A stretch of DNA of 64,000 bases from Gammaproteobacteria bacterium. Lineage in GTDB: Bacteria; Pseudomonadota; Gammaproteobacteria; Steroidobacterales; Steroidobacteraceae. Below the pieces are notes generated by a model. That model ran no database searches. It was not told where the DNA came from and worked only from the letters and a program-made list of their open reading frames with translations. Of the stretch, positions 54,555 through 62,741 are shown piece after piece. A program made the translations under genes and the position numbers. Within the stretch, counting starts at the first letter, position 1. Each line of letters begins with the position of its first letter. The stretch is taken from assembly GCA_009926865.1 (NCBI GenBank), contig RFOD01000003.1:22357-86356 (forward strand), written 5' to 3'.

Positions 54555-56903
54555 TTAGAAGCGGAACGTCAGCTCCAAGCCCCAGGTGGATCCCGGCGCC
54601 GGATAACCCAGCGCATGACCGACCGACAGCGGATCGGTCACAGGACCCGTCGCCGGACCGGTTGCCGGAGGCGGCAAGGACGACGAGGTGAACTGCACAA
54701 TATTGTGGAAATAACGCTCGTCGGTCAGATTCTTGCCATAGAGCGAAGCTTCCCACGCGCCATCTACACTCTCCCAACCTAGACGCGCATCCAAAAGGGT
54801 GTAGCCCTTTTGACGCGCTTCAGCGGCGTTGGCCGGATTGAAGTAGATGTCGCTGGTATGGCTCACCTGAGCAAAGAAAGATAACGAACCGGCATCACCG
54901 AGGGCGACATCGTACTGGCTGAACAAATTCGCTTTAAATTTCGGCGCGTTGTTCAGTGTTTTGCCACCCGCCTGAATGATGCGCGGGCTGCCAAAGGCAC
55001 GTGCCGTGGGCACATCCGCGCATCCGGGCTCGTTGCCGAGTGTCACGACGAATTGGGAGCACACGCCATAGGGCGCCGCGAAGGCGTCATAGGCGGCGTC
55101 CAACACGGACAACGAAGCACCGAGTAGCGCGTTGTCGCTAGGCTTGCCGAGCACTTCCAAATCGATACCACGCACCGTCGCATTGGCGGCGTTGCTCACC
55201 AGCGTCAAGCTCTGGAAGAACGTTGTCACCTGCAGATCCTGATAATCGTAGGAGAACAACGCGGCATTGACGCGCAAACGACCGTCTAGCCAGTCCGTCT
55301 TAGCGCCAATCTCGATGCTCTCAATCGTCTCGGGACCGTACACGGGATTGGTCGGCTGATAGTCGTTGTAACCACCTGACTTGAAGCCCTCGGTGTACGA
55401 CGCGTAAATCAAGACATTGTCGTTCGGCTTCCAATCGATACCGACTTTTGGTGTCCAATCATCCCAGCTCTGCGAATCCGTTCGGCTCTGGAACGGGCAG
55501 AACGCCGGTGAAGGGAAGCAGTTGTCGTAATCAATGTTACCGAACAAGCCCTGTAGGACTTGGTCAGCCGGGTTAGCGCCGCCTGCGAGCACAAAGTTCA
55601 ACTCGTTGTAGTCGCCTTTTTTCTCGTCTGAATAACGGATACCTGCGGTCAAACGGACGGTCTCGCTGAGGTCATAGTACACCTCACCGAACGCAGCCCA
55701 GGCATCGGTATCGTTCTCTGCAAAGATATTGAAACTACGCAGAGAGGGCACGCCAACTTCGCGCACCAAGCCGAGCGCACCTGCTTTCTGCTCTTCAAGG
55801 TAGTAAAGACCACCGATCCAGTTAAAAGGCCCGTCCGACTTGGACGCGAAGCGCAGTTCGGCCGAGGTTTGCTCGGTATCAAAGATTTCCGAGGTCCGAG
55901 TGACGTTGATCTCGGTCCCATCGGTATTGAAGAAGAAGTCCATATCGAACGTCTTGTGCGCAACGACCAACGAGGTGGTCAGCGAATCTGTCTGATACTC
56001 GACGTTCAGCGTCGGACCCCCGGTGCGCCAGTTCATAAAGGTCGGGAAGTCGTTGTACTCAGCGAGAATACTCCCCGTATCCTTGGCCCCAAAGAATTGG
56101 GCGGTACCGGTGTCATCGTTAGGGCGTACGGCGGTGTTGCCGTTACTGAAATCGCTGTAGTCCATCGTCAGCGACGCGGTCAGCTGATCGTTGGGCGCGT
56201 AGCGCAGAATGCCGCGCACGGCCTTCAAGTCTTGATCGTCCAAGTTCTGGCCGCCGCGTAGATCGAGATCACGCACATAGCCATTGTCTTGTACATAACG
56301 ACCCGCCAAACGGAACGACCAAGCATCGCTGATCGGGCCGCTGACAGCACTCTTGACCTCCATCCGATTGAAGCTACCCGTACCGACCGAGGCATAACCC
56401 TCAAATTCTTCGGTGGGCTGATTGGAGATAATGTTGATTGAACCACCGGTGGCATTACGGCCGTACAAGGTACCCTGCGGGCCACGCAGCACCTCGACGC
56501 GTGCGACGTCCAAAAATTGGGACATACCCATGTTCGGTCGACCGAGATACACCCCATCGAGGTGGATAGCGACGCTTGGGTCAGCACCCACAGCGAGGAG
56601 GTTGCTACCGATACCACGGATGTAAATCTGCGCCTCACCACCCGCTTGGCTGTACTGCAGCGTTGGCGTGCGCGCGGCAATCGCCAAGAAATCCGTCTGG
56701 CCCGTGCGCGCGAGCTGCTCACCCGTCACAGCTACGATGGAAATCGGTACATCCTGGGCGGTGGCCACTCGCTTTTGCGCGGTCACCACGATCTCTTCCA
56801 ATCCGCCCTCAGCGCCTTCCGCTTGCGCCCAAGCCCAGGTCGTCGTCAACGCGAGCGCGACGGCACTGGCAACCTGGATTGTCTTCTTGACCGAATTTGA
56901 CAT
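54555..56903 (-). CDS. TonB-dependent receptor of the catabolic cluster
   Basis: A 782-residue outer-membrane receptor. Signal peptide (cleavage near AWAQA, residue 25), TonB-box/plug start LEEIVVTAQKR, plug elements RGIGSNLLAVGADPSVAIHLDGVYLGR and VEVLRGPQGTLYGRNATGG, and a barrel ending in a terminal Phe (GLELTFRF). The Fe/pigment-like substrate is not predictable; this EIVVTAQKR type is common for receptors of sphingomonad- and Steroidobacter-like bacteria that take up hydrophobic or aromatic compounds. Start ATG 56903 has CAGGAG upstream. It is divergent from the amidohydrolase gene. Confidence 0.93.
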   Translation of the reverse strand: MSNSVKKTIQVASAVALALTTTWAWAQAEGAEGGLEEIVVTAQKRVATAQDVPISIVAVTGEQLARTGQTDFLAIAARTPTLQYSQAGGEAQIYIRGIGSNLLAVGADPSVAIHLDGVYLGRPNMGMSQFLDVARVEVLRGPQGTLYGRNATGGSINIISNQPTEEFEGYASVGTGSFNRMEVKSAVSGPISDAWSFRLAGRYVQDNGYVRDLDLRGGQNLDDQDLKAVRGILRYAPNDQLTASLTMDYSDFSNGNTAVRPNDDTGTAQFFGAKDTGSILAEYNDFPTFMNWRTGGPTLNVEYQTDSLTTSLVVAHKTFDMDFFFNTDGTEINVTRTSEIFDTEQTSAELRFASKSDGPFNWIGGLYYLEEQKAGALGLVREVGVPSLRSFNIFAENDTDAWAAFGEVYYDLSETVRLTAGIRYSDEKKGDYNELNFVLAGGANPADQVLQGLFGNIDYDNCFPSPAFCPFQSRTDSQSWDDWTPKVGIDWKPNDNVLIYASYTEGFKSGGYNDYQPTNPVYGPETIESIEIGAKTDWLDGRLRVNAALFSYDYQDLQVTTFFQSLTLVSNAANATVRGIDLEVLGKPSDNALLGASLSVLDAAYDAFAAPYGVCSQFVVTLGNEPGCADVPTARAFGSPRIIQAGGKTLNNAPKFKANLFSQYDVALGDAGSLSFFAQVSHTSDIYFNPANAAEARQKGYTLLDARLGWESVDGAWEASLYGKNLTDERYFHNIVQFTSSSLPPPATGPATGPVTDPLSVGHALGYPAPGSTWGLELTFRF

Positions 56904-57066
56904 GATTCCGACTGCTCCTGACCCAATGGGTCGTTCAACAAACATCACAAGGGTATGATGATGCAGTAAGTGGCGACTCGGCCACAAGCGATATACGGGA
57001 ATATCTCGATAACCATCGGATATACCGCCCCCACGAACACGAAACTGTTGCCGAAAACTGACACCT

Positions 57067-57987
57067 ATGAGCGGATACATCGACATTGTTTGCAATCTGT
57101 ATGACCCCACCGCCGTGCGTCTGGGGCAAACCGGTCTCGATAACGAATTTAAGCGCCAGGTACGCATGGACCGCGCGCTCTGGGGAGGCATCCCGGTCAG
57201 CCAGTATTTGCGCAAGATGGATCAAGCGGGCATCGAACGCTCGTTATTGATTGCGGTACGCGCCGGTGATCTGCGAGTCCAAGGCTCATTTGAGATTCCG
57301 TACGCGCGCGTCGCCAAAATCTGTGCACGCTACCCTGATCGCTTCAGCGGACTCGCCGGGGTCGACCCCACGCGCGGCATCGCTCAGTTACGCGAATTGG
57401 ATCAAGCCGTGCATGAGTGGGGCTTTGTAGGAGCCCATCTCTATCCTCATTGGTTCGGGCTCGCACCGGATCATGCGCGCTACTACCCCATCTACGCGCG
57501 CTGCGCGGAACTCGACATCCCCATCATGATGCAGATCGGCCATAACCTCGTGTACTCGCGCACACGACGACTGCACTCAGTGGGTCGACCGATTTGTCTC
57601 GATACGGTTGCGATTGATTTTCCAGAATTAAAATTGATTGGGATTCACATCGGCGTGCCTTGGACTGAAGAGGCCATTTCCATGGCCTGGAAACATGAAA
57701 ATATTTTTTTGGCGGGTGATGCGTATGCACCCAAGCATTGGCCAAAGAATTTTGTTCACTATGCTAATAGCTATGGCAGCCATAAAGTCCTCTTCGGTAC
57801 AGACTGGCCGGTGATCGACCCAGAGCGCGCTATTCAGGAAATCGCTGCACTCGGAATGCGCGAAGACGCGCACCGGAAAATGATGCGCGAGAATGCGTTC
57901 GCCGTCTTTAGCCGCTTACCGAATAAGCGAGCGCGGCCTGCGGCGACTCTACCCACCTCATCCCGACGCGTGCGCCAAAAGAAATGA
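57067..57987 (+). CDS. Amidohydrolase-2 family protein (ACMSD-like)
   Basis: A 306-residue TIM-barrel protein like aromatic acid decarboxylases and hydrolases (ACMSD, resorcylate decarboxylase). The barrel motifs GAHLYPHWFGLAPDHARYY, QIGHN, GIHIGVPWTEEA and FGTDWP are seen, giving the central His, second His and Asp. But the N-terminal metal motif HxH is replaced: the sequence there is IDIVCNLYDP. It may thus bind metal differently or be a lyase-like variant. The stop overlaps the CoA ligase start (ATGA). A basic tail follows residue 285. Confidence 0.85.
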   Translation: MSGYIDIVCNLYDPTAVRLGQTGLDNEFKRQVRMDRALWGGIPVSQYLRKMDQAGIERSLLIAVRAGDLRVQGSFEIPYARVAKICARYPDRFSGLAGVDPTRGIAQLRELDQAVHEWGFVGAHLYPHWFGLAPDHARYYPIYARCAELDIPIMMQIGHNLVYSRTRRLHSVGRPICLDTVAIDFPELKLIGIHIGVPWTEEAISMAWKHENIFLAGDAYAPKHWPKNFVHYANSYGSHKVLFGTDWPVIDPERAIQEIAALGMREDAHRKMMRENAFAVFSRLPNKRARPAATLPTSSRRVRQKK

Positions 57988-59489
57988 ATCTCGCTACGAG
58001 GGTTCTTGTCTCCGCAGGCGTGCATGCCTCGGCCGCACGTACACCCCGTAAAATTGCCTTACGGTGTGCAGACGAAAGCGTGGACTACGCCTCGCTAAGC
58101 GTACGCATCCAGCGGGTCACAGGGGGCTTGCAACAAGCCGGGCTCAGACATGGCGAATGCGTGGCCTTACTCGCACCCAATTGCATCGAGTATCCGGAGA
58201 TTTTACTCGGCATCGCCGATGCGGGTGGCGTCGCCGTGACGCTAAACCCTCGCTTCACGACAGCAGAAATTTTATCAGCCAGTCGCGACTGCAGCGCCCG
58301 TTGGTTATTTGTACACAGCGCGTGTGGTGAACATGAACTTGATCGTCTGGCCACCGTCTTCGAGAAAATTATTTTCATTGATCAGGACTACCCGTCGTGG
58401 CGAGACGCCTCGCCGTTAGGCACGCCGGATGAGACGCTGGCGGATACTGATCCATTCACCTTGGTCTATAGCTCCGGTACAACCGGCAAGCCCAAAGGCA
58501 TCACGCTATCACATCGCTCGCGCGCCCTAACCTTTCATGCGATGGCCATGGAATACGGTTGCTACGGGCCCGATGACTATCAGCTCGGCATCGCCCCCAT
58601 GGCCCATGGCGCAGGCTTCGCGTTCATCATGGCATCCATATTCTTTGGTGGCAGCGTCGATATTTTGCCGAAATTTGACCCTGAACAGGTGCTCTCGAAA
58701 CTTCGGTCGGAAGCCTTCACCGGGGTATTCATGGTACCGACTCACTACCAGAATATTTTCGCGCTTCCCGGTTCGGTTCTTGGCCGATATCGAGGAGGTA
58801 TGCCTGCACTACGCAGCATCATTTCCAATGCAGCGGCTCTACCTCAGCACCTAAAGCAAAAGATTGTCGATTATTTTGGTGAGGGCTTATTACATGAAAC
58901 TTATGGCTCAACCGAAGCCGGTATCGTCACTAACCTCAGACCTCAATATCAGCTGAGTAAGGAACGCAGTGTAGGTCCTGCATTTGCACTGAATCACATC
59001 CAACTTTTGAATGATGCAGGTGAGCCCGTAGCGCCTGGTGAGGTCGGGGAGCTTTACTCCCGTTCACCGTACCTATTTAACGGCTATTGGAACCAGCCCG
59101 AGGAGACGGCAGCGGTCCTGCGTGACGGCTGGCTCACAGCAGGGGATCTGGCCAAAGTCGACGAGGACGGTTTTTTCTATATCGTCGATCGTAAGAAAGA
59201 CATGGTGGTCTCGGGCGGGTTGAATATCTACCCCCGCGAAATCGAGGAAGTCCTGGCCGCTCATCCGGCAATCAAAGAATCTGCGGTGATTGGCATACCC
59301 GATGAGCAATGGGGTGAAGCCTTACGTGCCTACGTGGTGTTACGCGCTGACAAGCACGTTAGCACCCAAGAGCTCGATGCGCACTGTCGCCAAGTGCTCG
59401 CTGGCTATAAAGTCCCGAGGGATTACCGGTACATCGGCACCCTACCGAGAAATGCTGGAGGCAAAGTACTCAAACGCGAGCTGGCCTAA
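57984..59489 (+). CDS. AMP-dependent acyl/aryl-CoA synthetase
   Basis: A 501-residue adenylate-forming ligase: carboxylic acid plus ATP and CoA give acyl-CoA. The P-loop YSSGTTGKPKG is residues 162-172; HETYGSTEAGIVTN, GWLTAGDLAKVDEDGF, IVDRKKDMVVSGGLNIYPREIEE and the catalytic Lys of NAGGKVLKRELA near the end are all present. Substrate is unknown; the length and motifs fit fatty, aryl or alicyclic acids. It is coupled to the amidohydrolase by an ATGA overlap. Its end overlaps the VOC gene by 20 bases. Confidence 0.9.
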   Translation: MNLATRVLVSAGVHASAARTPRKIALRCADESVDYASLSVRIQRVTGGLQQAGLRHGECVALLAPNCIEYPEILLGIADAGGVAVTLNPRFTTAEILSASRDCSARWLFVHSACGEHELDRLATVFEKIIFIDQDYPSWRDASPLGTPDETLADTDPFTLVYSSGTTGKPKGITLSHRSRALTFHAMAMEYGCYGPDDYQLGIAPMAHGAGFAFIMASIFFGGSVDILPKFDPEQVLSKLRSEAFTGVFMVPTHYQNIFALPGSVLGRYRGGMPALRSIISNAAALPQHLKQKIVDYFGEGLLHETYGSTEAGIVTNLRPQYQLSKERSVGPAFALNHIQLLNDAGEPVAPGEVGELYSRSPYLFNGYWNQPEETAAVLRDGWLTAGDLAKVDEDGFFYIVDRKKDMVVSGGLNIYPREIEEVLAAHPAIKESAVIGIPDEQWGEALRAYVVLRADKHVSTQELDAHCRQVLAGYKVPRDYRYIGTLPRNAGGKVLKRELA

Positions 59490-60405
59490 ACATCAGGCTT
59501 GTGCCCCCTACCTCGCTTTCGCTGATCTGTAGGGACGCCAGCTGCGGTGTATCCCGCTTAGGGTCAGACGCCAGAGCAGATTGCCAGTACGCGTGCGCAA
59601 GTGGACTGGCAACCTGAAACGGGACGGCGTTACGATCGAGCACCGCCCGAGTTTGCTGAATATCTTTGACGCCGACGACGAGTGTCGAAAAATGGGCTAA
59701 CCCCGATAATCTTGCCAGCGTTAAGCCTGCCGCCGTCGACTCCTCAGACTCGGGCACCACCGCGATAAAGCCTGTCTCTAGATTGAAACAGACTCCTCCA
59801 AGCTCGATAGATGACGGCTCACAACCAAGTAACTGCCGATAACGCTCAACCGTACTTTTGGACTCTGCGGAGGGAACACTGATAAAAATCCCCTCCAAGG
59901 CAACAGCACCATTGTCATGCTGCTGCACCTCAGACTGAAACACGCGCTCTGCCGATAAATGCGCCATCAGACACACTAACCCCTCCGGGGATACGCTGGG
60001 TTGTAGCATGCACCAACGAAAATGCGCATCGCCTGATAGATGGCCGTAGTCGATAAAGCGCGTCGCCTCTGCCAGTGGCGTCAAAGGTATCTGAGCACCC
60101 GCTAATTGCTGATGAGTTTGCTCTAGTGCCTCGCTCGATAGCGCCAGAATATCCAAGCCTGGACCGCGCTCCAACCAGCTTGCAAGATGATGCGAGGGAT
60201 CAACACTGGTCACTTCGCTGAGCTCAATATAGCTACCGGCAAACACCGCGTGACAGCTACGCTGTCCCAGCGCAATCCGCTCTCCCGACTCGGAATCCAT
60301 ACGGAAAAGCTCGTGGATATCCGTGGGGGCGAATCCCAGTCGCTGCCAGTGCTGACGTAACACCACGAGGTCACGCGTCACCAAGCCAACATGATCCAGT
60401 TGCAA
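59470..60405 (-). CDS. VOC superfamily protein (glyoxalase_3-like)
   Basis: A 311-residue vicinal-oxygen-chelate fold protein with two homologous halves, QLDHVGLVTRDLVVLRQHWQRLGF at the N-terminus and a second module near residue 160-270. Such proteins act as dioxygenases, epimerases, or isomerases on small metabolites. The TTG at 60405 has GGGAGG six bases upstream and fits the family; the frame extends further to 60495. It is convergent with the CoA ligase and divergent from the cupin gene. Confidence 0.78.
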   Translation of the reverse strand: MQLDHVGLVTRDLVVLRQHWQRLGFAPTDIHELFRMDSESGERIALGQRSCHAVFAGSYIELSEVTSVDPSHHLASWLERGPGLDILALSSEALEQTHQQLAGAQIPLTPLAEATRFIDYGHLSGDAHFRWCMLQPSVSPEGLVCLMAHLSAERVFQSEVQQHDNGAVALEGIFISVPSAESKSTVERYRQLLGCEPSSIELGGVCFNLETGFIAVVPESEESTAAGLTLARLSGLAHFSTLVVGVKDIQQTRAVLDRNAVPFQVASPLAHAYWQSALASDPKRDTPQLASLQISESEVGGTSLMFRPARV

Positions 60406-60475
60406 GCTCAACCTCCCGCTCGTACGGCGATATGTACTTACGATACCATTGAGCGCCACCCTTCGGAGGAAAGTC

Positions 60476-61321
60476 ATGGCTCGTCCACATATCATGTTTG
60501 TTCAAGCGCAGATGATCCCTTGGTCTAAGGGATTACACGGTAATGCTCGATTAGATGTGGACTCAAAGATTTTGAGCCGTGACGATGCCGACGACAGTAG
60601 CACCGCGATTGTGCGCTATGCCGCCGGCTGGCAGCGCACGACCCCAGAATACTTACAAACACACGAAGAATTTTTGGTGCTGGATGGTAGCCTGACCATC
60701 AACGGCCGTGAGTACGCCAAACATACTTACGCATTTTTGCCAGCAGGTTACTTGCGAGAACGGGCAGAGAGCTCGCAGGGAGCGGTGCTACTGACCATGT
60801 TCTATGGCACTCCGGTGCTGGGTGTGACGCCGAGTAGCGGATTTGATGAAAAGCTATTGGTGGATTACGTCAATCCACTATTGATGGAGTGGGACCCAGG
60901 CCTCGTGGATCCCCAATTATCGAAAGGCGTCGCGATCAAACCTTTGCGTACCGATCCTTATACGGGAGAAACGTCGTTTCTATACTGCTCCCCGCCGCAC
61001 CGTGTTCCGCCAGGCATGGCGAAGCCGCAGTGGACACATCCCATGGTCGAGGAGCTTTACACCTTAGAAGGTGATTATGTCTGGGGTGATCTCGGTCGTA
61101 TGCAGCGCGGCGGCTACTGCTGGTGGCGAGAAGATATGTACCACGGGCCTGCAGGGACAGACACGGGCTACCACCTTTTTGTCAGAACAGTAAATGGACC
61201 CTTAGTGAACACTTTTGACACCGAGAAAAAGCCTTTTACTTGGGATCCTCCACATCAGCCAATCCTACCACCCGAGCTACAGCCCTATGGGCAACCGCTC
61301 ACCCCTCAACCTAATTATTGA
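60476..61321 (+). CDS. Cupin-fold protein (DUF4437-like)
   Basis: A 281-residue protein with two beta-barrel-like modules; the first has THEEFLVLDGSLTINGREY and TYAFLPAGYL, the second PMVEELYTLEGDYVWGDLGRMQRGGYCWWREDMYHGPAG, both with the cupin spacing of acidic/His residues. Likely metal-dependent, function unknown. A near-perfect CGGAGGAAAGTC precedes the ATG at 60476. It lies nine bases before the MFS gene, so both are probably one transcript. Confidence 0.78.
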   Translation: MARPHIMFVQAQMIPWSKGLHGNARLDVDSKILSRDDADDSSTAIVRYAAGWQRTTPEYLQTHEEFLVLDGSLTINGREYAKHTYAFLPAGYLRERAESSQGAVLLTMFYGTPVLGVTPSSGFDEKLLVDYVNPLLMEWDPGLVDPQLSKGVAIKPLRTDPYTGETSFLYCSPPHRVPPGMAKPQWTHPMVEELYTLEGDYVWGDLGRMQRGGYCWWREDMYHGPAGTDTGYHLFVRTVNGPLVNTFDTEKKPFTWDPPHQPILPPELQPYGQPLTPQPNY

Positions 61322-61330
61322 GCGTGCTCC

Positions 61331-62719
61331 GTGACAGACCCAGGGACAGAAGCGACTTCGATCGGTAGCGAGCCGTCCAGCCAAAAGCAAACGGGCTCCG
61401 AGCCGCTGCCGTGGCCTGCACCGCGCGAGGCCTGGTACGTCGTCGTCGTGTTGATGGTCGCCTATCTCTTCTCGTATGTGGATCGACAAATCCTCTCGAT
61501 GCTGGTCGGCCCGATCAAAGCGGATCTCGGTCTCTCTGATACGGAAATCAGTTTGCTACACGGCCTGGCTTTCGCCATCTGCTACACGCTCCTCGGCGTT
61601 TGGCCGATTGGACGTTGGGCCGACACCGGCAATCGGCGCAATATCATTGCAGGAGGCGTATTTCTTTGGTCACTCATGACCGCACTCTGTGGCCGTGCCT
61701 TTAATTACACGCAACTTTTCGTCGCTCGCATCGGTGTGGGTATCGGCGAAGCCGCTTTGACCCCGACCGCCTACTCCATGCTGGCAGATTATTTTCCGCC
61801 CGAACGACGTGGTCGAGCGCTCGGGCTCTTTGCCATGGGCGTCTACTTTGGAATTGGCGCTGCCATCATGATCACGGGCCTCGTCGTGCAACTCATCTCA
61901 ACAATGCCGCCTATCGATCTCCCCTTAATTGGAGAAGTACGCGCTTGGCAGGTCCCTTTTCTACTGCTGGGGCCACCTGGAATCTTAGTTGCACTATGGG
62001 TGATGACGCTACGCGAACCTCTACGTCGAATGACGGCTCAAGAAAAAGATCTTGATCAAGCCAGTTTCGGGCAAGTCCTCAGCCAGATGCGGCTAAATGG
62101 TGGATTTTATTTGAATCTGACTTTAGGGATTTCGCTACTGACTTTGCTCTTCAACGGACTAGCCTTCTGGGTACCCGCTCACTTCATGCGTGTGCACGCC
62201 TTTAGCGCTGCCGAGGTCGCCTTCAGCTATGGACCGATTATGTTGGTAGCGGGCGCACTCGGGATCCTGTCAGGCGGCATCCTTGCTGACCGATGGCGCG
62301 CCCAAGGGTATCGCGATGCTGAGCTTCGGGTCGGACTTTTTAGTGCGCTAGCGTTATGGCCACTTGCCATCCTCGTCTTTCAAGCTGACAACCCCCAGTG
62401 GGCACTGGCGGCGTTGGCGCCCGCCATTTTTTGTTCGAGTTTTCCGTTCGGCGCTGCTTCAGCCGCCTTGCAATTGGTGACCCCAAACCGTCTTCGCGCA
62501 CGTACTTCGGCCCTTTACTTGCTGGTCATCAATCTCACAGGGATTGGCTTTGGCGCGACCTTCGCGTCAATGATTTCAGACTATATCTTGCGTGATGAAA
62601 ATCGCATTGGTGACGGGGTATCAGCCGTTGCGCTGGTTGCAGCGCCTCTTGCGGCCTGGTTATTGTGGCGCGCGATGCCGCATTATCGACAGATGCAAGC
62701 GCACACGCCGACGCCCTGA
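61331..62719 (+). CDS. MFS transporter (spinster-like family)
   Basis: A 462-residue inner-membrane transporter with about twelve hydrophobic segments. Motif A-like GRWADTGNRRNI and GVGIGEAALTPTAYSMLADYFPPERRGRALG are typical of the Spns/spinster-like bacterial family. GTG start. In this cluster it is the likely carrier of the compound, or of a product, across the inner membrane. It ends 22 bases before the convergent protease gene. Confidence 0.9.
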   Translation: MTDPGTEATSIGSEPSSQKQTGSEPLPWPAPREAWYVVVVLMVAYLFSYVDRQILSMLVGPIKADLGLSDTEISLLHGLAFAICYTLLGVWPIGRWADTGNRRNIIAGGVFLWSLMTALCGRAFNYTQLFVARIGVGIGEAALTPTAYSMLADYFPPERRGRALGLFAMGVYFGIGAAIMITGLVVQLISTMPPIDLPLIGEVRAWQVPFLLLGPPGILVALWVMTLREPLRRMTAQEKDLDQASFGQVLSQMRLNGGFYLNLTLGISLLTLLFNGLAFWVPAHFMRVHAFSAAEVAFSYGPIMLVAGALGILSGGILADRWRAQGYRDAELRVGLFSALALWPLAILVFQADNPQWALAALAPAIFCSSFPFGAASAALQLVTPNRLRARTSALYLLVINLTGIGFGATFASMISDYILRDENRIGDGVSAVALVAAPLAAWLLWRAMPHYRQMQAHTPTP

Positions 62720-62741
62720 CGAGCGCCGGCGTGTACTCATA

